DNA of 64,000 nucleotides, from NCBI GenBank assembly GCA_016647705.1, contig CM028335.1, positions 8,838,818 through 8,902,817 of the forward strand, written 5' to 3'. Source of the DNA: Eucommia ulmoides (Eukaryota > Streptophyta > Magnoliopsida > Garryales > Eucommiaceae). Positions 48,106-60,388 of this stretch are shown here, one piece after another. The translations under genes were made by a program, and so were the position numbers. Position 1 is the stretch's first letter. Every line of letters begins with the position of its first letter. The notes under the pieces were generated by a model. The model made no database searches and had not been told where the DNA came from. It saw only the letters and a list, made by a program, of their open reading frames with translations.

Positions 48106-49855
48106 TTAATTAGAAATTAATAATTATATATATGCTCTGGATTATGTAGAAAATAAATATTAGAACTTAATCGATGGTTTGTTGTACTAAATTAGAACTT
48201 AATCGATGGTGGGTTCTTAACTTGTTCAACTCTGGATTATGTAGAAAATATAATATATGTTAATATGTTGTTCTCTGTTCTTATGTGCATGTGTTTAATT
48301 GGTTCCCCTGTTTGAAGAAAATATATTATATGAAGAAAATATTATATAAGCGACCGCGCGGTGGTCTCTCTGTTTGTGATTTCCCCCTCTCTCCACGAGC
48401 TGATATCCAAGCCATGCTGCCGCTGTGACACATGGCATTTCAATCTAATTTTTTTTCCCTAAGTTGATTTTCGTGAATTTAAAAAAAAAAAATATCCAAG
48501 TTAAAATAGAAAGTCCCAAGGTTCGCGAATCAATTTAAGTTCTAAAATTGTAATTGAAAATTTTAAGGGCTAAATTAAAATTTTAAAATAATGAATTAAA
48601 ATTACTGGATTTCAATTAATGTTTCGAAAGTCCAATAAAGTTGAAGTATATCAAATTAAGGATTTTAAATCATAATTGGACTCTTTTGAATGTCGATTGA
48701 AAATTCATTACAATTGAAGAAGTTTTAAGACTAAATTAAAATATTTAAAAATTAATTTTGGCATTGAGGTTCAAAATTAAACTTTCAAAAGGTTTAATTA
48801 ATATCATACCAAGTTCAACGGAAGTTATGTAATTCCCTTTAGATTTTGAGTAGACTAATTGGATCAATTCTTCAACTTGGAAAGTATAGGAACTTAATTG
48901 GAATTTCTAACAATAAAAAGGGTCAATTGAGGCTCCAATAATTAGAGTCTTCGAGAATAAAATCAATTTTAGAAACAATCGAATCGATCTCCAATTGAGA
49001 TTCCAAAAGTCAATGAAAATTCTAGGGCTAAAATTGAAATTTTGCAAAAAAAAATTGACTTTCAATTTAGTTTGATCAAATTGGAAAAAAAAATTAAAGG
49101 GTCTCATTCTCAAATGGGTAAAGGCATTTTCTAAAACAAATGTATTATTTGCAAATTAAAAAAATATAATATTTTTTTCCTCGTATTCCTGCTGTTATTT
49201 GGCTTATTTTTAAAGTCTTAAAAAAAGATAGGCTTATTTTTTATGTTGCCAAAAATCCCTTGCACGTGCAAAGAGTTTCTCACGTGCTAAAAACCTTCAC
49301 CACTTCCTTCTTTAACCTGTAGAACTTATTAGTTCTTGAGGAGAACACCGGTGTGGTGTTGGCCGAAAAATCTCCGGCATGAGAATAAGTAAGTCTGTTT
49401 ATGATGAAAGCTCAAACACTAGAATCAATCATAAAAATAACATGTTGATACATTCCCTTTATATAGACTTTCTCAGATTATGTTGTTTCGTTGGTGATGA
49501 TGCCTTTTCCATGACCCTTTCTTGTTAACATGGGATATGGCAACAATCTTCTCCCATTAAACATAGGATGTAGCGGTAATTTCGTAACTGATGTACGGTT
49601 AGTCAGTTGAAACATTCCTCATGCATGATGGACATGGAGGTTATGGGCTGACCTATTCTTAGCCTTGTTACCATGAGTTCTGATGACCTATTGTTGGGCC
49701 TTTTTGCGAGGTCTGCTTTGTTTAGGTATTGGGTCGTTACGGCTTCTTCCCTGGTGGGCTGGTATATTCAGCCTAGAATGGCTATCGGGTTGGTTATTCC
49801 AAGTCGGATTATTAACCCGATCTGACCCACCAAAGCCCTCAAGCCTTCAATAGTC
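48106..49855. other. Intergenic; AT-rich repeat-like DNA
   Basis: 48480-49100 has recurring phrases (aattgaaattttaa, ctaaattaaaattt, tcaattgaggctcc) typical of old gypsy LTR DNA, but no ends were found. 49330-49850 has a more mixed composition and leads into the transposon-type ORF at 49856. No host gene was recognised. Confidence 0.4.
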
Positions 49856-52334
49856 ATGGGCATGAGTTTTTCCCATATCATTTCCCTTCTTGACTTTCAT
49901 GACGATTCAGAAAAGAGAGATGAAGATCACCTCTCTTATTCGTATAAGTTCTTGTCTTTTTCCAATCTTTTGATTATGTTGTTTGTTCGCATTATTCTTT
50001 TGATTTTTGTTGCTCTATTTGAAATGTCGTTGAGTCCATCAAACAGTCTGACTGAGGTTGGTTCGTCGTTGAACCCCTTATGGAGCAAGTGACGACTGCC
50101 CATGCTTCTCAGTCCATCAATTTCTCAGTTAACTAGGGAAATCATGGTGCGAGTTATGTCCCAAAGGAATGACTTGATCCATTCTAAGAACAGTATGGTA
50201 TTCATTCGTTCATTTCTATCAGGGTTCCATCCGAAGACGAATGTCCGTATAGTACCGAAGAGGATGAAATATGCCTCTTTGTGTGGATATTCGAATATGG
50301 ACTCACACTTCCTTTCAATCCTTTATTTCACAATCTTTTTCGTTAATTAGAGATTACTCCTACCCAATTAACCCCCAATAGCTTCCGTTAGATCATGGGA
50401 ACCATTTCTCTTTCTCGAGTGCGTAATGTTCTCCTTACTGTAGATATGATTAGGATTATTAGTTCCCTCAAATTTCTTTCTGAACTTAGAAGATTGTATT
50501 ATTCCATCATTAAGAGGTTTTCATTTCTTACTGAATTTTTTGCTGCGGTGAGAGGAGATTGGCCAAGACAGTACCTCTTCTTCAAGGGTAATTAAGAGTT
50601 TTCTCCTAATGAAATAGGGTAGTCTCCAGTTGTGTTGAAGCATTTTAACTTTCTAAGTAATTTTCCTTTACTTATGCTTCATTTGCAATTGAATTTATGA
50701 ATTTTGCTACAATGGTCTTGATGTCTTCTTGGGTTGTCTTATGTAAGTGAAGAAGCCTGCAAAAGTCTTCGTCTTCCATCCAAGGTTGAGAATGAATTAA
50801 GGAGGCTGCTAGTTCCAAAAAGAAAGTCCTACAAGGTTCTTGGTTCCCACCATTTTATTCTGCCAACAATGGATGAGTCCAAATTGAACCGCCTGGAAGA
50901 GTTACAAATCAGGAAGAAGATGATGAGGCCTGCTAAGATACTCTTTGGTCTATCTAGGCAGTCAACACCTCAACTTGCTGCCTAGGTTGCTACCAGACCT
51001 TCAGTTCCTCCTATTGTTTAACCAATTGTCTGCTAGGCCTGCAGTTTAGCCTACTGTTCAGCCTGCTACAGTTTGACTAGTGGTCGCTCATCCTTATCTC
51101 ATTCTTTTTGAAGATTCTGACTCTGATGAAGTTTCTCAACCGTTGAGCAGACATAGACATGGGATTGTCTCTGTGCCGATTCCTTCAGCCCAAGTTCCAA
51201 TTCCCACAGAGATTCAGGGGTTGGAACTTGTCACCCGTGCAGCTGGGGTCTCTGTTCACCGCGCTACAGAGCATGTTTCATCAAGCAAGCAACCACTTTC
51301 CCCTACAACAATAGCTTCCAGTCAGGGGATGTCTATTTCACTAAGCAACCGTGGTATATCTCGTGAGCAAATGTGCCACTTTTTAAAGGAGATAGGCCCC
51401 TCAATTCCTAACTGCTAGAAGATCTTCCACAACGCCATCAAGACCTTTTCGAGTGGTCTTGGGAGAAGAGTTGGGCCAAGATTGGGAGTCGTAGCAGGGC
51501 TGAGCTCTTCAAGACCCTTGTCTGTGCACTCCTTCAAGTAATTTCCCTTATTTTCAATAAGTTTTGGATTTCTTGAGTTGTTGCGTTGGTTTTTGATTAG
51601 TTACCACTATTTTATAGAGCATCCATATCTCATCTACGTTGGTAGGAAGCTCTAATAATGTGATTGAGCATGCATCAGTTAACTGAATTCAGTCGCTTGG
51701 AAGAGGACCTTCGTGTTCTTCAAGAACATAAAGTCCCTTTTGAGACCGACTTGGCACTAACGAGGTCATCTCAAGGGAAGTTTGAAATTGAGTTGTGCGC
51801 TGCCAATGCTCAACATGAAGTATTGCGGAAGAGTAACGAGATGTTCTTTACTGAATGCAGTAGGTTTCAAGAAGAAAACTATGCTCTGAGGAAAAAGAGC
51901 TTTGCTTTGAAGAAAGAGATCTCTGTTCTGAAGGGAGAGGTCAGCTCAATACGGTCAGTGGTAAATCTCCTAAGGACTGAATTTTAAGCCAGGGACGCTA
52001 CCCTCCAGGCCAAAGAGGTTGTTCTTCAGGCCAAAGAAGATGCCCTCCAACGCCTAAAAAACAAGAAGAGTTAAATCTCAGTTGAATCGAACCAGGAGCA
52101 GCTGAGGTCTGCCAACCAAGCGCAGGCGGTGAAAAGGCTAATAGTAGAAATGGCGGCAAGGGCAAAGGAGAATGAAGAGACGATCAACCAATTTTGCGTA
52201 GAATTTAACTCTAGGTCAAAGAACATTTAATTGGGGGGCTATTGCTACTACCAAGTGTTAAGTGAACACCCAGAGGTTGATTTCTCCTTCCTATAGACTG
52301 AGCTGGAGGAAGAAGTAGAAGGAGAAGGTGTTGA

Positions 52335-52569
52335 GAGTTGTTTACTAAATAAATATTTTTTAAAAAAAATTTACTGACAGTAAGCCACTTTTATCTTATT
52401 TACCAAAGGCGAGAATTCCAGCCTTGTGAAGGCCGGGATAAAAAAAAAAAAAATTATTTTTATTTTTATTTTTTTGATCCCGGCCTTGTGAAGGCTAGGA
52501 TAAAAATAAAATAAAAATTTAAAGGTGTTTTGATCTCGGCCTTGTGAAGGCCGGGATCAACCAAAAAAT

Positions 52570-52633
<64 letters not shown>

Positions 52634-54416
52634 TTATTTTTTTGGCCCAATAAATTTTTAAAGTTTTTGGTAACTTTGAGTTGATTAACGGTAGTCTATC
52701 GATATTTTAAATAAATTTAATTTTTTTGTGCATAAATTACGTTCAAAACACTCCATAATACTTTTTACAATACTAAAAACGGATAAGTGGATGAATTTTT
52801 AAAAAATCGCCAAAGTTGACCATATGAGCTATTTTGATAACGACAGAATTTTTTTCGACAATTTAAAATTAATAAAAGATTGTATGTCCGTAACAGAAAT
52901 GAACCAAATTTTTTGTATATAAAGTATGTTCATAACACTACATAACAAAACTTAGAATACTAAAAATGGACTAGTGAATAATTTTTAAATAATCGTCAAA
53001 GTTGGTCGGATGAGTTGTTTCGATGACGATGCACTTTTTTTTTAAAACTTTGAGTTAACAAAAAATGGTCGTCTATCCGTAACAAAAATGAACCTGATTT
53101 TTTTGTAGACAAACTACGTTCATAACGCTAAATAATAAAATCGAGAATACCAAAAACGGATTAGTAAATATATCGTGTTGAGAGAAGAGAAAACTTATGT
53201 AAAATAATAGAAAAAGTTTGGATTGACATAACTTGGTGCTCGGTAGTCTGTTTGGGGCGATTTGTTTTTTGATTTCAGGTATTTTTTCGAGATCTAGATG
53301 TGACAAACTACTGTAGGCGGTTTGGTACAGTATTTTTTCAAATAAAGTCCGTTTTCATCTTCAATTTTGGATTTGAAGTGTTGGGTGACTAAATTTGTAA
53401 TAATCGTCGCGAGTGTGCATCTTGTCCTGTTGGTAAAATTGAAATCTTTAAAAGCTAGAGTGATGACTCAGATCAGACCCAACTTTAAAAAAAAAAAAAT
53501 CGCCCCCAACGGACCACTGAGCGCAAAGTTATATCTATCCAAACTTTAAAGAACAATATAGTATTTTTGAAACGTTGAAAAATAATAAAATGTTGTAGCA
53601 ATAATCATTATTTAAAAATTATTCACTAATCCGTTTTTTGTATTCTCGATTTTATTATTTAGCGTTATGAACGTAGTTTGTCTATAAAAAAATCAGGTTC
53701 ATTTCTATTACGGATAGACAACAATTTTTTGTTAACTCAAAATTTTCAAAAAATTGTATCGTCATCGAAATAACTCATCTGACAAATTTTGACGATTATT
53801 TAAAAATTATTTACTAGTCCGTTTTTAGTGTTCTAAGTTTTGTTATGTAGTGTTATGAACATACTTTATATACAAAAAATTTGGTTTATTTCTTTTACGG
53901 ACATGCAATCTTTTGTTAATTCTAAATTGTCGAAAAATATTCTGCCGTTATCAAAACAGCTCATGTGGTTAACTTTGGCGATTTTTTTAAAATTCATCCA
54001 CTTGTCCGTTTTTAGTGTTGTAAAAGAATTATGAAGTGTTTTGACCGTAATTTATGTAAAAAAAATTAGATTTATTTAAAATATCGATAGACCACCGTTA
54101 ATTAACTCAAAGTTGCTGAAAATTTTAAAAATTTATTGGACAAAATATATATATATATATATATATATTTTGTGTTGGTTGATCCCGACCTTCACAAGGC
54201 CGGGATCAAAACACCTTTTAAAAAAAATAAAATAAAAAAATTGATCCCGGCCTTGTGAAGGCTGGATAAAAAAACCTTAAAATATTTTATTTATTTATTT
54301 ATTTTTTTAATCCCGACCTTCACAAAGTCGGAATTCTCGCCTTTCGTAAATAAGATAAAAGTAACATACTATCAGTAATTTTTTATTAAAAAAAATATTT
54401 ATTTAGTAAACAACTC
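52335..54416. mobile_element. Foldback element 1 (Mutator-like), 2.1 kb
   Basis: Nearly the whole element is one inverted repeat. The left end gagttgtttactaaataaat pairs with the right end atttatttagtaaacaactc. The arms continue inward through the same order of blocks to about 53275 and 53495, leaving a loop of about 220 bp. A 10-bp target duplication with one mismatch (aaggtgttga 52325-52334, aaagtgttga 54417-54426) points to the Mutator superfamily. The outer arm parts carry repeated ggccttgtgaaggccgggat blocks, themselves near-palindromes, next to TA microsatellites (52571-52628 and 54147-54168). No coding was found. Confidence 0.9.
52735..53165. repeat. ~180-bp tandem units in the foldback arm
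   Basis: The phrase gttcataacactacataac recurs as gttcaaaacactccataat (52740), gttcataacactacat (about 52929) and gttcataacgctaaat (about 53109), spaced about 180-190 bp. Each is followed by a block with aaaacggat(t)ag, tcgccaaagttg and a poly(A/T) run. The right arm (53600-54110) has the same units inverted. Confidence 0.75.
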
Positions 54417-54568
54417 AAAGTGTTGATGCTGAAGGAGGAGCACATTGTACTGGTGGTGAAGTACTTCCATCAGAAACCCTCACATTAGACCCCACAAATA
54501 TCTCCAATTTGCATTTCAGACCATCGTCAACAGCACTCTCTTCATCGCCCTAAGCTCCTCCACCCACC

Positions 54569-55602
54569 ATGAATCACCTCCACCGCCACCACCATCGACC
54601 GCCGTCCGTTGACCACCGCACCACCGCCGGATTCTTCGACAGGCCACGTCAATCTTCACCTCCCACCTCTTCATCGTTCTCTTCCTCTCTTTTCTCGTCC
54701 TCACCTTCCGCTCCAACGTGGAGAACGGCACCCTTTACCTCACTTCCTTCATCGACCGCAATCCGTCCCTCAGATCCCTCCTCTCCCGCGTTGAAATTTC
54801 TGGCCGGACCCACCTCCAACAGCACAGCCAGAGCCGCCACCTCCGCCCCCCCCTTCTTCATCTCTCCCGCATCGGCACCGTCGACGACGACTTCTTCTCC
54901 GGAGACGACGAAACCGCTCTTTTTTCGGTTCAAACCCCAAACCCCAACCCAACAGAACATTCGTGGTGCGTGAATGATCTGTTGGGCAAATACAGATCCT
55001 TTTCCGGCACCATTTGGGACGATTTAAATTTAGGGCTGAAATGTCTATCCGGCTTCATTCTCATGAAATGGGCAGTGAGAGACGCACTCACACAGCTGCT
55101 GGGCATTTGGTTCTTCGGCGAAATCGAGGATCAATACGCATTCTTCAAGATCTTCGTGAGTTTAAAGCTGATGCCATTATCCATTGCTTCTCCATGGATT
55201 CGAGGATTCAAGAGGGAGAGCGCAGGATTTCTATTCTCCTGGTTCTTGTTCGATTATTTAGTTGCCTTCATTTTTGCAGTCGATGCTTGGGTTTCAATCG
55301 TCGATTCCAGGAAGAGCGGGAGAGAAGTTCTAAAAGAAGGCTGTCATTTGCTGTCGACATTGTTGAATCCTGCCATTAACATCAAGTGCTTGGAAGGAGT
55401 TGTTTGTGGGTCATTGATGAGATTATTACTGAGTGGATTGTTTGGAAAATTGTTTGCCTCCGCCTTTCAATCGGTAATGGAGGTTTATTTCATGGTGGCA
55501 TGGCTCGTGTTCTACTTAGCTGCAAGATACAAGGAGGCTGCATCTACTGGGAGGACATTCGGATCGAGAGAATTGGAGGGCTTTCTTGAAGGTTTTAGAT
55601 GA
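54569..55602 (+). CDS. Multi-pass membrane protein of unknown function, N-terminal frameshift
   Basis: An intron-less, GC-richer gene. The long frame (from about 54613 to stop 55600-55602) encodes ATSIFTSHLFIVLFLSFLVL (first membrane segment) then TFRSNVENGTLYLTSFIDRN. A variable hydrophilic stretch follows with the acidic TVDDDFFSGDDE. The C-terminal half has several membrane segments (GFLFSWFLFDYLVAFIFAVD; LLLSGLFGKLFASA; VMEVYFMVAWLVFYLAARY). The frame has no ATG near its start; TGA at 54610 closes it. The best ATG (54569, MNHLHRHHHRPPSVDHRTT) is in another frame, so a one-base shift lies between about 54613 and 54640. This is either a mutation or a sequence error in a C-rich stretch. The overall look matches a conserved, uncharacterised plant membrane-protein family. 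It is the best-preserved host gene in the window. Confidence 0.65.
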
Positions 55603-57893
55603 TATTGAATGTGATGTGCTTTGATTTTGAACAAAAGAGAGAAATTCAACACTGCCACAGTTCAATGAAAAATCACCAGCAAGGTGAAAGGTGTTGTATG
55701 TACTTCTTTTTAATCAAGGGAATGCTTGATGTGTGTATACTTTGTTTCTTGTGTGTGTGTGTTTCTGTGTCTTGCTGCCTTAATATTGTGATTTTTAGCT
55801 AATTGATGGTAGTTTTATGAGGTTAGTTTGTAAAAATCAGCTGCAATAATGGTGAGATATATTCTTCTTTAATTCATTGTTTTCATTTTTCCGTCTTTGA
55901 TTTGGGATTGTAATGACTTGCCTCTGGCTTTGCTCTTTTATTCATTCACTACGGGTAAATATCTTCGATCTAGAACTGTTCAGCCTTTGTTGCTGCTAGC
56001 TCTGCCACTGGGTTGACTTAAACTACTGCCATTATTTGGTACTCACCCTCCACTGGAACTCTTAACGATCTATCTCGAATGAGGGAAAGAGGCCTATATC
56101 CTATCCATGCCAAGTTCCATATCTGGTATTTTGAATGTGTTAAGCAACGATTCCCCAGTCGGTCAATCTGCGAGTCCAAAATCTCTGGAATTCATTTCTC
56201 TCTGGGGGTGGCTTGATGTTATAGTGTAGCCTGTAACAGAATTATATGGACACAAATCTATGGACCAAAACAAAATGATTAACTTCTTCATTGGGGCCTA
56301 TGGGTATCCACCCTCTTCAATAGAAGGAAGGGTTCGGGCTATTGAGAATTTGCGACCCCATAGGTCAAAATGTGAGAACTCTGGTTTTGGATTAAGGTAG
56401 TGTTTGAGAACATAGAATTGAAGTTGCGGAATTGAAATTAGAAATGAACTCAGATACTGTTTGGTTTTTGGAATTGGAGCCTCGGAATTGGTATTAGAAA
56501 CGAAAGTGCATAAAAATCTAAAAATCTGCAGTATTCATCACGTAAATTTTACGAGTTCTACATGTGTACATTTTTAATTCTATTTCCGATACGGTCTCTT
56601 TTAGTTTTTATTTTCTTTTTTAATTTTCTTCAGATTATTATTAAAATTATTTAAAAAAAAAAAAGAAGAAGAGGGTTTTTATTAGATTAAAAAATAAATG
56701 ATGCAGAACATTGTGCTTGTTAGGAACACTAGTGTAACGATTTTATTTCATCTCAACCCTTAACTCGTAAACATAATTATACATACTTTTACTCAAGAGG
56801 TATTAGTCTGACTGGCAATGAGAGGTACCCATTTTCTTGTCAATCGGGGTTTGATTATCCTGAGGAGCAATCCGAAAATTAAATCATGAAGTTAATCTTG
56901 AATGCACCTGTAGGGGTTGTTCCTTTAAAATCGTCCGGTGAGATAATTAGTTGAGGTGCGCATAAATTGACCCGTACACACTTTACCATATATATATATA
57001 TATATATATATATAAAGAATTATACACACTTTTTAGATTAAATTATTTGAAATAATTATATAATCTCAGTTAAAAAAAAAAAGCGTTAGTTCAAATAGAG
57101 AGGGAAGACATGGGCCGATGCTGGGCTTAGACTGTCAAGGATCCTATTTTTGTGTTTTGGGGAGGACCCAATAGTTATTTCCTTTGAAGGCGCAACACAA
57201 AAGTGAAAAGGATTTAGTAAAAACAAATAAAGCAAAGCATCCAAATGGTTGGTGGGATGAAAAAAGAGAAAAATAAAATAAAATAAGAGGATAATATTTT
57301 TAGTTATTGTGAAAATTATTTTTTTTCTAATATTATTCGGTCAGAAAAGAAAAATAAAAGGAGAAAAAATGGTACACTTTAATATAATTTACTATTTTAT
57401 CCTCATATATTATAAAATAAATTAAAAATCAAGGGTATAATTGTGATTTAAACCTGGCACACATCCCATCCATTTGAAATACTAAGAATATTCTCTACCA
57501 TTTTCATAACAATTGAGACACCCTTATTTTTTCAGTTTGGCTATCTAAGACATTCCATAACATATTTTTGTAAAAAATACACTTGCCACACAATAGATTT
57601 TTTATTTTTTATTTTCTAATTTTTACATTTTCTCTCTGTTGTTTTCTACACTTTTTTTTTTTTTTTTTTCTTATATTCAATATTTTTTATTGTATTTTTT
57701 TATATTTATTTTCATTTTGTATGAAGAAAATAGAAAAATAGAATTTAAAAAAAATATAGAATTAAAAAAAGGGAAAAATAAAACAACAAAATATTTTTTG
57801 TTTTTAAATTTAAAGTTTTCCTATTTTTGTTTCGTTTTTGTTTTTGTTTTATATTATTCACTTTCTAGTTTTTTATTTTAATTTTTTTCATAC

Positions 57894-57904
<11 letters not shown>
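55603..57904. other. Intergenic; no gene recognised
   Basis: 55603-55870 is probably the 3' UTR of the membrane-protein gene (TG-rich, ending aataatggtgagatat). 56395-56520 (gtgtttgagaacatagaattg, tgtttggtttttggaattgg) resembles the edge of a common non-autonomous DNA transposon. A TA run lies at 56990-57014, and poly(T)- and poly(A)-rich DNA fills 57600-57880. No supported coding region. Confidence 0.4.
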
Positions 57905-57964
<60 letters not shown>

Positions 57965-58585
57965 AACCAAAAAAATATCATTTAAAAACTTAATTTCTGA
58001 AAACAATAGGGGTGAAACTTATTTACAAGGCTGAAGTAAAACGCACTTTCGATTTGCGTTTTTCTAAAAACGCATTTGCGAAATGCGGATTCAACGGGCG
58101 GGAAGTCGAGGTGAAAACGCAAAAGGGATTTGCGTTTCTTTAAAAACGCATTTCCCTTTTGCGCTTTCCAAAACAGAAAAAAAAAAAAATAAAATAAAAA
58201 TTAATAGTGTGAAAAATGCAGAACCATTTTGTATTTTTCAAAAAAAAAAAAGAGTAAGCTTGTGTCACTGCAGTGCGTTTTTTTTTTTTTTTTCAAGAGT
58301 GCAGTGCGGTTTTGCCATGCATTTTTTTTTTCAAGAGCGTTCTTGTTTTTTTTTTTTTTTTTTCAAGAGCGTTTTGCTTTTTTTCACCATTTTCCCACCG
58401 TTTTCTTCATTCATATTTAGCTTAGAAGAACCATTTTGTGATTAGTGTGAAATGATTCCAAAAAAAACGAAAATAATATATGCATTTTTTTTTTTAAAAA
58501 ATTATACTAATTGAAATGAAAATAAAATTACATGTGAATATATAATACATTTCTGCAAATTATAATATATGTCGTCATTGGGTTT

Positions 58586-58975
58586 CTATGTACCACACCC
58601 CCTACGTTTGATGTTTCTCCGTTGCCGTCGTAAAGGAAGTGGAAGTTCTTCGGTGTTATCTGTTTGAAGATGATCAACTTGAGTAATGTGTCCCAAGTCC
58701 ATAGTAGATGGAGATGTTGGTTCCTCCACGATGGGCAACAAATGTTCATCATTTCGCTCCCATGGTACCGGCGACACGCGTCTTTGAATTCCTCTGGGTA
58801 CACCATGTGTCACACTAGGAACAGATATTGAGCTCGATGATGGAGCATCCATTATCGAGGTGACAAATGTGTTACCCACTGACAATCCGCAGGTAGATGG
58901 TCCGGCACTGGCGTCGTCATCTAATGGCGGATTTCCTACGCGTTCCTGTCCCGAACTCGGCATCTGGTGTGGCAA
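58586..58975 (-). pseudogene. Plant-mobile-domain-like protein tail, left arm
   Basis: A minus-strand frame of 129 aa starting MPHQMPSSG, with DDDASAGPSTCG, MDAPSSSSISVPSVTHGVPR, WERNDEHLLPIVEEPT and the end LPLRRQRRNIKRRGCGT plus stop. The Ser/Pro-rich linker and the final RRRGCGT-like tail resemble C-termini of transposon-associated plant mobile domain proteins (often labelled PP7 long form homologues). The mobile domain itself is absent. Compared with the right arm it lacks about 16 codons (MDNFFSDYDTELDVSY). Confidence 0.5.
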
Positions 58976-59308
58976 CTGCCGACGAGAGGCACGAGAATAA
59001 ATATCGTGCGATAAGTGTGTAACCCGTTCAAAATCTCTTGGTTATCGATAGATGGTCCGACACTGGCGTTGTTATGCAACGGCAGATCTCTTACGCATTC
59101 CTATCCCGGACTCGGCATTTGGTGTGGCAACTGCCGATGATAGGCACGGGAGCAAATGTCGTGCGATAAGTGTGTAACCCGTTTAAGACAACCAGGAGAT
59201 TTTGAACGGGTTACACACTTATCGCACGATATTTGTTCTCGTGCCTATCGTCGGCAGTTGCCACACTAGATGCCGAGTCCGGGATAGGAACGCGTAGGAG
59301 ATCCGCCG

Positions 59309-59755
59309 TTGGATGACGACGCCAGTGCCGGACCATCTACCTACGGGATGGATAATTTCTTTTCAGATTATGATACCGAACTGGATGTCAGTTACGGATT
59401 GTCAGTGGGTGACACATTTGTCACCCGGATGATGGATGCTCCATCATCGAGCTCAGTATCTGTTCCTAGTATGACACATGGTATACCCAGAGGAATTCAA
59501 AGACGCGTGTCGCCGGTACCATGGAGCGAAATGATTAACATTTGTTACCCATCGTGGAGGAACCAACATATCCATCTACTATGGACTTGGGACACATTAC
59601 TCAAGTTGATCATCTTCAGACAGATGACACCGAAGAACTTCCACTTCCTTTACGGCGGCAACGGAGAAACATCAAACGTAGGGGGTGTGGTACATAGAAA
59701 CCCAATGACGACATGTATTATAATTTGTAGAAATATATTATATATTCACATGTAA
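59309..59755 (+). pseudogene. Plant-mobile-domain-like protein tail, right arm
   Basis: Mirror copy of 58586-58975: MDDDASAGPSTYGMDNFFSD, then LSVGDTFVTRMMDAPSSSS, then RRVSPVPW. A one-base loss near 59522 (tggagcgaaatg against tgggagcgaaatg in the left arm) shifts the frame. The RRQRRNIKRRGCGT tail is therefore only in another frame (to about 59697), and the long open frame after it is an artefact. Confidence 0.5.
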
Positions 59756-60388
59756 TTTTATTTTCATTTCAATTAGTGTAATTTGTTTTTTAAAAAAAAC
59801 GCATATATTATTTTTGTTTTTTTTGGAATCATTTTACACTAATCACAAAATGGTTCTTCTAAGCCAAATATGAATAAGGAAAACGGTGGAAAAATGGCCA
59901 AAAAAAGCAAAACGCTCTTGAAAAAAAAAAGAAAAAACGCTCTTGAAAAAAAATAAAAATGCATGGCAAAACCGCACTGCACTCTTGAAAAAAAAAAATG
60001 CATGGCAAAACCGCATTGCGCTCTTGAAAAAAAAAAAAGAAAAACGCACTGCAGTGACACATGCTTACTCTTTTTTTTTTTTTTTGAAAAACGCAGAACG
60101 TTTCTGCGTTTTTAAAAAACGCAGATGCTTTCAGCGTTTTTCACACTGTTAATTTTTTTTTTTGGAAAACGCAAAAGGGAAATGCGTTTTTAAAGAAACG
60201 AAAATGCCTTTTGCGTTTTCACCTCGACTTCCCGCTCGTTGAATCCGCATTTCGCAAATGCGTTTTTAGAAAAACGCAAATCGAAAGTGCGTTTTACTTC
60301 AACCTTGTAAATAAGTTTTACCCCTTTTCAGAAATTAAGTTTTTAAATGATATTTTTTTGGTTAAGAACTCTCTCTCTCTCTCTATAT

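Larger units (their letters stand above)
49856..54500 (+). pseudogene. Transposon-type ORF with coiled coil, split by a foldback element
   Basis: Plus-strand frames in series: 50102-50350 (LTREIMVRVMSQRNDLI, MKYASLCGYSNMDSHFL), 50395-50595 (MGTISLSRVRNVLLT, FFAAVRGDWPRQYLFFKG), 50734-50985 (SKVENELRRLLVPKRKSYK), 51080-51418 (Ser/Pro-rich linker) and 51664-51987 (long coiled coil). The acidic tail ELEEEVEGEGV runs to 52334 and continues in the same frame after the foldback insertion at 54427 (AEGGAHCTGG). The layout, an N-terminal globular part followed by a linker and coiled coil, resembles the 'putative gypsy type transposon' (Transposase_28) family of plant genomes; that family call is from memory of its look and tentative. 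Stops and frameshifts separate the parts. Confidence 0.5.
57905..60388. mobile_element. Foldback element 2, 2.5 kb, with inverted gene tails
   Basis: A giant inverted repeat centred near 59190. The outer ends are tatatagagagag (about 57910) and ctctctctatata (about 60385), followed by ttcttaaccaaaaaaatatc and its complement. The arms contain many aaaacgca / tgcgtttt phrases, caagagcg blocks and poly(T) runs. The inner arms hold a protein-coding tail in both orientations. The left inner arm also has a ~156-bp tandem duplication (phrase gatggtccg(g/a)cactggcg near 58893 and 59049). Target duplication is masked by the TA/GA microsatellite at the ends, so the superfamily is uncertain; the captured tail suggests Mutator-like. 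Confidence 0.8.

Noticed and set aside
54516-54973. Several overlapping frames rich in Arg, Gly, Ser or Pro on both strands
   Set aside because: Shadows of the GC-rich N-terminal part of the membrane-protein gene. Only 54569-54640 is kept as its possible start.
58083-58445. Phe-rich frames in the foldback arms (also 59839-60062)
   Set aside because: Poly(T) and caagagcg repeats of the inverted arms; mirrored on the other strand and without a domain.
57905-60388. Assembly artefact as an explanation for the giant palindrome
   Set aside because: The two arms differ by indels and substitutions (16 codons, one-base loss), so it is not a simple mirrored misassembly.
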